From: DATLBY01 sp035526665
Lineage (GTDB): Bacteria > Acidobacteriota > Terriglobia > Bryobacterales > Bryobacteraceae
Assembly: GCA_035526665.1 (NCBI GenBank)
Contig: DATLBY010000023.1
Location: 1 to 10,094 of the forward strand
DNA length: 10,094 nucleotides
Direction of reading: 5' to 3'
The notes beneath the pieces are model-generated. The model made no database searches and had not been told where the DNA came from. It saw only the letters and a program-made list of their open reading frames with translations. This document shows, piece after piece, positions 5,847 to 10,094 of the stretch. Every line of letters starts with the position of its first letter. Position 1 is the first letter of the stretch. The position numbers were made by a program, and so were the translations under genes.

Positions 5847-8397
5847 CCTGTGCGCCGGCCTCCCGCGCCCGCTCCTGGTAGACTTTGCGGGCTTCTTCAA
5901 ACTGGCGCAACACATGATCGCGTTCTTTTGGGGAGCGCCAGGCGCCGGCCGCATCCGCCATTTTCCATAGCTTCTCCAACCACGCGAGAAAGTATTCGGC
6001 GGATTCCCGGCTCCGGATTTTATTTTCGCCTACGTACACCCGGACCGGGTTCCCAATTGCCTGCGGGTAAGACCGATCCGCGGACCTCGCCTGCTTGTCG
6101 CCTTCCACGCTAAGCGAATACCAGCCGCTCTCAGTCACCTGCGCCGCTGTGTGGAACTGGGCCGTGGTGCGATCTTTGTTCAGCGGCACCTGACGCCACA
6201 CCTCTCCATTGCGATAGATGACGGCGCGAGTCAACGGCAAAGTGGACCATACCTGCGCCTCCACTTCGATCTGGCCTCCGGTCGCTGGCAGGTGCACGCT
6301 CTCGCCTGGCGCCTGGTTATTGATGCGGAACTCGAGCAGCGGCCCGTTGCTGGCGAAACTGTTCCCCCGTCCTACCGCCTCAATCCAGGGGCGGGCTTCC
6401 AGCTTCGATCCCACATAGGCATACGTGCGGAAACTGCCCAGCATCGTATGGCGGTGCAGACTCGTGTTGGCGTCCTCGCCACCGGTGGCGGCGATCGCAA
6501 AATCATTGTTGAGCGCATGATGCCAGGCGGTGAGGCCGCCTTGCGAAGATCCCGACCACTCCAGGCAATCCAGTGTCCCCAGAGCCACATCCAGCGGGAA
6601 GGCCTTCGCGCCGCCCAGCGACCCTTTACCCGGGTCGGCATCACCGCCGAACGGATGTACATAGCCTGTAATCGCGCCCTGCGTCTTGGCTTTCCGGAAC
6701 ATGTCGGTATTTGTGGGGTATAGACTTTCAATGGCGGTGCCTTCATATCCGGTGAGAAACGGCGAGATCAGATGATCCCGCAGGCCGATCAAAAACGTGT
6801 GTCCCCAGAACGGAGGTCGGTATTCCTCGCCGACGATCACCATCATGTTTGGATCTTTTTTGGAAACCGGATGCTCCGCTCCTCCCTTGACGAAATACTC
6901 CCAATCCATGATGCGATTGTCTTTATTCGCAACCAGGGCATTCACCACGTCGAGGTTTTCAGCGCGGCCCAGCATCATCATATTCTCCAGGGTGTTTCTC
7001 AGGTTTCCTCCATAGTTCATGTGCGCATGGGTGGATCCGCTGTACCAGCCCTTTGCACGCATACTCACGAGCGGCTTGAGGCGGAGAGTGAAATCGGCCA
7101 CTTCGCCCTGTTTCACTTCAACTTCGGCACGGCTGGGCCAGTATTCAAAGCCCTTCACGGCATCGAGGCTTAGCGTGCCGGCGGGCGCCTCCAGCGTAAA
7201 CTCTCCCTCGGTGTGGAACACGTGGTCGCCTGAGCGGTATGTCATGCGCGTGGTGGCGATCCGCGCGTAGGCATCTTCCGGAGCATAGCTCTTGCCGTCA
7301 GAGGACACGGCATACACGCGCGACGCCGTAATGCTGCCGGTGCTCTCGTCCACAATGCGTACGTGCACCCGTCCCATAGGACGCCGCCAGCGACGTGACG
7401 TAATTGTTACCTTCCGGCGCTCTCCTCCGTAAGCTTCCAACAAAGCCAGGTGCGGGAGCCCGCCTTCGTTGGAGATATAGGCGATCCATTCGCCGTCCGG
7501 CGACCAGCGCGGATGGAAATCGTCAAATGCACCGAAAGTCATCTTGTAGGCTTCGCCGCCTTTCACCGGCAGAACATAAAGATGATTGAATTCGTCGGCC
7601 GCTCCACCGCTGGATGAGTAGATAATGCGCTTGCCATCGATTGAGACATCCGGCCGCGTGCGATACAGCGTCTGCTCGCGCAGAATCGGCGTAGCCTTTA
7701 GAATTCCGTCCGGTTCCACCGGCATCTTCATCACGTCGCCGGAGCCGAAGGCGGCATTCCGGTTTGAGACGAACACAAGTTCCTTGCCGCCAGGCATCCA
7801 CACGGGCTGCGTCGCCATATCCCAGGCGCCGAAATAAAGCCGGTCCTTGCCGAAGCTGTGGTCGCGTGTCAAAGCGATCTCCCCGCCGCTCCATTGCCCG
7901 TCCCGGATGGGCCGCACATAAATATTGAAGTAGCCATTCGGCTTGCTCGACACATAAGCGACGCGCGTTCCATCGGGGGAGAACACGGGGTCGGTGTACA
8001 AGTGGTTGTCCTGAGTGAGCACGCGGGACTCGCCCGTAGCAACGTTTACAGTCTCTAGCTGGACAGAAGCGCCATCCGCGTCGGCGGAGTAGATGATCCA
8101 TTTCCCGTCCGGCGACCAACTCGGCGATGAGTGGTATTTGCGGTTATAAGTAAGCTCGTAGGCGACGCCGGTTTTTACGTCCACCCTCCAGATGGAGCCA
8201 TACATGCCCACGGCCACCGACTTACCGTCGGGTGACCAGGCAGGCGCCCACGGTGTAGTACCGGCCGCCTGGGGCAGATAGTAATTAAACATGTATGTAC
8301 CACCATGTTTCGAAGCCGGGTATTCCGGCTTATCCGCATAAGCGGCGGGCACGGCGAGGCAAAGGGCGGCCAGGATGCTGGAAAGACGAATGCACAT
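5803..8397 (-). CDS. Exported TolB-type beta-propeller fused to a CehA/McbA-like PHP metallohydrolase
   Basis: This 864-residue protein has a signal peptide (about residues 1-21, ending AAYA). Six PD40-type propeller blades follow, marked by WSPDG-like motifs near residues 54, 94, 129, 200, 252 and 298. After a beta-rich linker (about 330-445) comes a PHP-like metal-dependent domain: GSTHAHMN (His457, His459), GEEYRPPFWGHTFLIG (Glu524/Glu525, His533), GYVHPFGG (His581), LEWSG and GGEDANTS (Asp642). GRGNSFASNGPLLEF followed by NNQAPGE (about 677-698) closes it, as in CehA/McbA proteins. A charged, probably helical tail spans about 795-850. CehA hydrolyses the carbamate carbaryl; the substrate here is unknown, and amide, ester or carbamate hydrolysis outside the cytoplasm is an inference. 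No ribosome site is visible before ATG 8397, but an in-frame TGA three codons upstream leaves no earlier start. It follows the receptor gene by 44 bases, probably in one operon. Confidence 0.88.
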   Translation of the reverse strand: MCIRLSSILAALCLAVPAAYADKPEYPASKHGGTYMFNYYLPQAAGTTPWAPAWSPDGKSVAVGMYGSIWRVDVKTGVAYELTYNRKYHSSPSWSPDGKWIIYSADADGASVQLETVNVATGESRVLTQDNHLYTDPVFSPDGTRVAYVSSKPNGYFNIYVRPIRDGQWSGGEIALTRDHSFGKDRLYFGAWDMATQPVWMPGGKELVFVSNRNAAFGSGDVMKMPVEPDGILKATPILREQTLYRTRPDVSIDGKRIIYSSSGGAADEFNHLYVLPVKGGEAYKMTFGAFDDFHPRWSPDGEWIAYISNEGGLPHLALLEAYGGERRKVTITSRRWRRPMGRVHVRIVDESTGSITASRVYAVSSDGKSYAPEDAYARIATTRMTYRSGDHVFHTEGEFTLEAPAGTLSLDAVKGFEYWPSRAEVEVKQGEVADFTLRLKPLVSMRAKGWYSGSTHAHMNYGGNLRNTLENMMMLGRAENLDVVNALVANKDNRIMDWEYFVKGGAEHPVSKKDPNMMVIVGEEYRPPFWGHTFLIGLRDHLISPFLTGYEGTAIESLYPTNTDMFRKAKTQGAITGYVHPFGGDADPGKGSLGGAKAFPLDVALGTLDCLEWSGSSQGGLTAWHHALNNDFAIAATGGEDANTSLHRHTMLGSFRTYAYVGSKLEARPWIEAVGRGNSFASNGPLLEFRINNQAPGESVHLPATGGQIEVEAQVWSTLPLTRAVIYRNGEVWRQVPLNKDRTTAQFHTAAQVTESGWYSLSVEGDKQARSADRSYPQAIGNPVRVYVGENKIRSRESAEYFLAWLEKLWKMADAAGAWRSPKERDHVLRQFEEARKVYQERAREAGAQATKSAAILPAPSQP
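5806..5837. terminator. Hairpin in the convergent gene overlap, possible bidirectional terminator
   Basis: CGGCTGCGAT (5806-5815) and ATCGCAGCCG (5828-5837) are perfect 10-base inverted arms around a 12-base loop. The hairpin lies inside the coding sequence of both convergent genes, just before each stop codon. On the plus strand it is followed by GATTTTG, a short T-run; on the minus strand no T-run follows. It is therefore a weak intrinsic terminator for the regulator at best, and for the minus-strand gene it might act only as a 3'-end stabiliser. Confidence 0.45.
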
Positions 8398-8441
8398 AAG
8401 TTTTCAGGAAATTCGGGGACGGTGACCGGCCCTCTCCTCAT

Positions 8442-10094
8442 CTAGAATTGGTAGCGCAACGCGAACTGCACAATTCGGGGCTCCGCCGCCGTCTGGATGC
8501 GGCCAAATGTATTATTGATCAGATTGGCATCGGGTTGGCCGAAATTCGCGCGGTTCAACGCGTTGAAGAACTCCGAGCGGAACTGCAGATGGCCCAGTTT
8601 CTCGCTGATCCGGAACTTTTTCACCAGCGAGAGATCCGTGTTCAGACTCCCGGGACCGCTAAAGAGATTCCTCCCCGCGCTGCCATACAGGCCCGGCTGA
8701 TTCGCCACGAACGCCGCGGTGGAGAAGTATTGCTGCAGCATGTCGCCCTTGCCGGCCCAGGAGCGTTTCGGATTTCCCACCAGATCGGGGCGGTCGAAAC
8801 CAACACCCGTGAGGGAGAAATCCCGTCCGCTGATCACATTGACCGGTAGGCCGCTTGCCGCCGTCACCAATCCCGAAACGGACCACCCGCCAATAGCATT
8901 CGCGAGCCAGCCCTTGTTGTTTTTCAGGAAGGGGATCTCGTATACGAAGGAACCGGTGAACACATGATTGCGGTCTTCGTCCGAACGCGCACGTTCCGCC
9001 CTCAAGTTGTAGGGGTTCTGCGCTGTTTGCCCAAGGTTCTGTGCCGAATAGTAGTCGAGCAGCTTCCCGAATGTATAAGCGGACATGAAGGTAAGGCCTC
9101 CACTGAACCGCCGGGATAGCGACAACTGCAGTGAGTGGTAGGCCGCGTTCGAGTTGGTCGCGATTTCACGGAAGCTGGTGTACACTCCCGGCATCAGCAT
9201 CCGGCGCTGATCCGTGTTTGTGAGGGTCGACTGCCCAGGGATGTAGGCGGCCGGATTCTTTTGCAGCATCTGGAGCAGGTTGTGCTGCAGCTTGCCGACA
9301 TATCCCGCCTTCAGGATCATGCGGCCGGGCAGCGCCTTTTCAACGGCAAAATTCAGGTGATGTACGTAGGGAGAGTTCAGTGTGGGACCGGGAACGGTAA
9401 ACAGGCCCATCGGAAAGCTGAACTTGGCAGTGTCCGGCGAGTACACGTAAGGAAACGGATTGACCCGGCCGCGGTAGGGATCCGCGAATGAGAAGGGCGT
9501 GTTCACCGTGTTGCTGATTACAAACGGCTGGTTCACCGCGGGATAGGTCCACACATCGGAGCGCATGTCCTCGTAATAAAGCCCGTAAGCGGCGCGGATA
9601 CTCAGACGGCCATCGCCGCGGGGATCCCAAGCCAAGCCGATTCTCGGACCAAAATTGTTTTTATCGGTGGGTACCAGGCCGGCGGGCACTCCCGCATCTC
9701 CGGGAAACACCATGCCCTTCGGCGCTCCAGGAGCCACCACGCTTTGCTGGCCCGTACGATACGTATTGGTCCGGCCATAGACCGCGCGGTATGGCTGAAA
9801 CCATTGGTAGCGGAGGCCGGCGTTCACCGTCAAGCGCGGCGTCAAGCGAATGTCATCCTGCAAAAACGCGTACCAGTCCCACCCTTTCACCAGCCGCTCA
9901 TAAGGGCTGGCTTGCGTAAGCCGCAAGGGTTTGCCGATCAGGAAGTCGGCGAAGGCCACGCCGGTTGCCGAGCCGTCGAAGGCGAAAGTGCCCTGATTGC
10001 CTGAGGAGCCGCGGTTGAACATCTCAGTCCGCTCCCATTCCCCGCCCAAGCTCACTGAGTGCTTGCCCTTGAACCAGCGCAGGGTATTGCCGAT
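8442..10094 (-). CDS. Oar-like TonB-dependent receptor, C-terminal part (N-terminus outside window)
   Basis: The open frame runs from the window edge (IGNTLRWFKGKHSVSLGGEW) for 550 residues to the stop at 8444-8442. No start is visible; the GTG inside KHSVSLGG is not a plausible start because the frame continues upstream with barrel-like sequence. The fragment covers the second half of an Oar-like barrel: DWYAFLQDDIRLTPRLTVNAGLRY, FGPRIGLAWDPRGDGRLSIRAAYGLYY, GGLTFMSAYTFGKLLD, GSFVYEIPFLKNNKGWLANAIGGW, SGPGSLNTDLSLVKKF and LQFRSEFFNALNRANFGQP, ending QFALRYQF with the terminal Phe of outer-membrane barrels. The same landmarks occur in order in the receptor at 4164-796 (DDWKITRRLTLNLGLRYDLY, ASYAYELPFGKGKSF, GPGSVNTDLSIFKNTRV), so the two are paralogues, though clearly diverged. 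The missing part should hold the signal peptide, regulatory domain and plug. The propeller-PHP gene follows 44 bases downstream. Confidence 0.92.
   Translation of the reverse strand: MGNTLRWFKGKHSVSLGGEWERTEMFNRGSSGNQGTFAFDGSATGVAFADFLIGKPLRLTQASPYERLVKGWDWYAFLQDDIRLTPRLTVNAGLRYQWFQPYRAVYGRTNTYRTGQQSVVAPGAPKGMVFPGDAGVPAGLVPTDKNNFGPRIGLAWDPRGDGRLSIRAAYGLYYEDMRSDVWTYPAVNQPFVISNTVNTPFSFADPYRGRVNPFPYVYSPDTAKFSFPMGLFTVPGPTLNSPYVHHLNFAVEKALPGRMILKAGYVGKLQHNLLQMLQKNPAAYIPGQSTLTNTDQRRMLMPGVYTSFREIATNSNAAYHSLQLSLSRRFSGGLTFMSAYTFGKLLDYYSAQNLGQTAQNPYNLRAERARSDEDRNHVFTGSFVYEIPFLKNNKGWLANAIGGWSVSGLVTAASGLPVNVISGRDFSLTGVGFDRPDLVGNPKRSWAGKGDMLQQYFSTAAFVANQPGLYGSAGRNLFSGPGSLNTDLSLVKKFRISEKLGHLQFRSEFFNALNRANFGQPDANLINNTFGRIQTAAEPRIVQFALRYQF

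Noticed and set aside
8398..8441. Possible promoter or terminator in the gap between the second receptor and the propeller-PHP gene
   Set aside because: Only 44 bases; no convincing -10/-35 pair or hairpin was seen. GAGGAGAGG occurs near the receptor stop but is too far from ATG 8397 to be its ribosome site.
1..10094. Mobile elements, CRISPR arrays, tRNA genes, phage or toxin-antitoxin genes
   Set aside because: I looked for transposase motifs, regularly spaced repeats, tRNA-like cloverleaf ends and small gene pairs on both strands and found none; the five long genes account for nearly all of the window.

Overview
The window looks like the chromosome of an Acidobacteriota member, most like the Solibacterales/Bryobacterales group. 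It is moderately GC-rich, and it holds two large Oar-like TonB-dependent outer-membrane proteins. The complete one has the carboxypeptidase-regulatory N-terminal domain that is heavily expanded in that phylum. The lineage is an inference from gene content; no rRNA or other marker gene is present.

Layout: four of the five genes lie on the minus strand. Reading the minus strand from high to low coordinates, there is (1) the C-terminal 550 residues of an Oar-like receptor, cut by the window edge (10094-8442); (2) 44 bases later, an exported 864-residue protein that joins a six-bladed TolB-type propeller to a CehA/McbA-like PHP metallohydrolase (8397-5803). Facing it on the plus strand is (3) a MocR-type regulator, a GntR helix-turn-helix fused to an aminotransferase-fold domain (4326-5846). 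Its last 44 bases overlap the end of gene 2 tail to tail. Divergent from the regulator across 161 bases is (4) a complete 1122-residue Oar-like receptor (4164-796). 19 bases after its stop comes (5) a subclass B3-type metallo-beta-lactamase-fold enzyme (776 to the window edge), which starts at TTG and lacks only its C-terminus.

How it may work together: the same module occurs twice, an outer-membrane receptor followed closely by an exported metal-dependent hydrolase. The MocR regulator sits between the modules and is divergent from the second, with short repeated sequences in the shared intergenic region that could be its operators. A reasonable but untested reading is a locus for taking up and hydrolysing amide, lactam or ester-like compounds, controlled by a pyridoxal-phosphate-binding sensor. 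No RNA genes, mobile elements, CRISPR arrays or integration sites were recognised. Apart from the 161-base divergent intergenic region there is no notable non-coding stretch.
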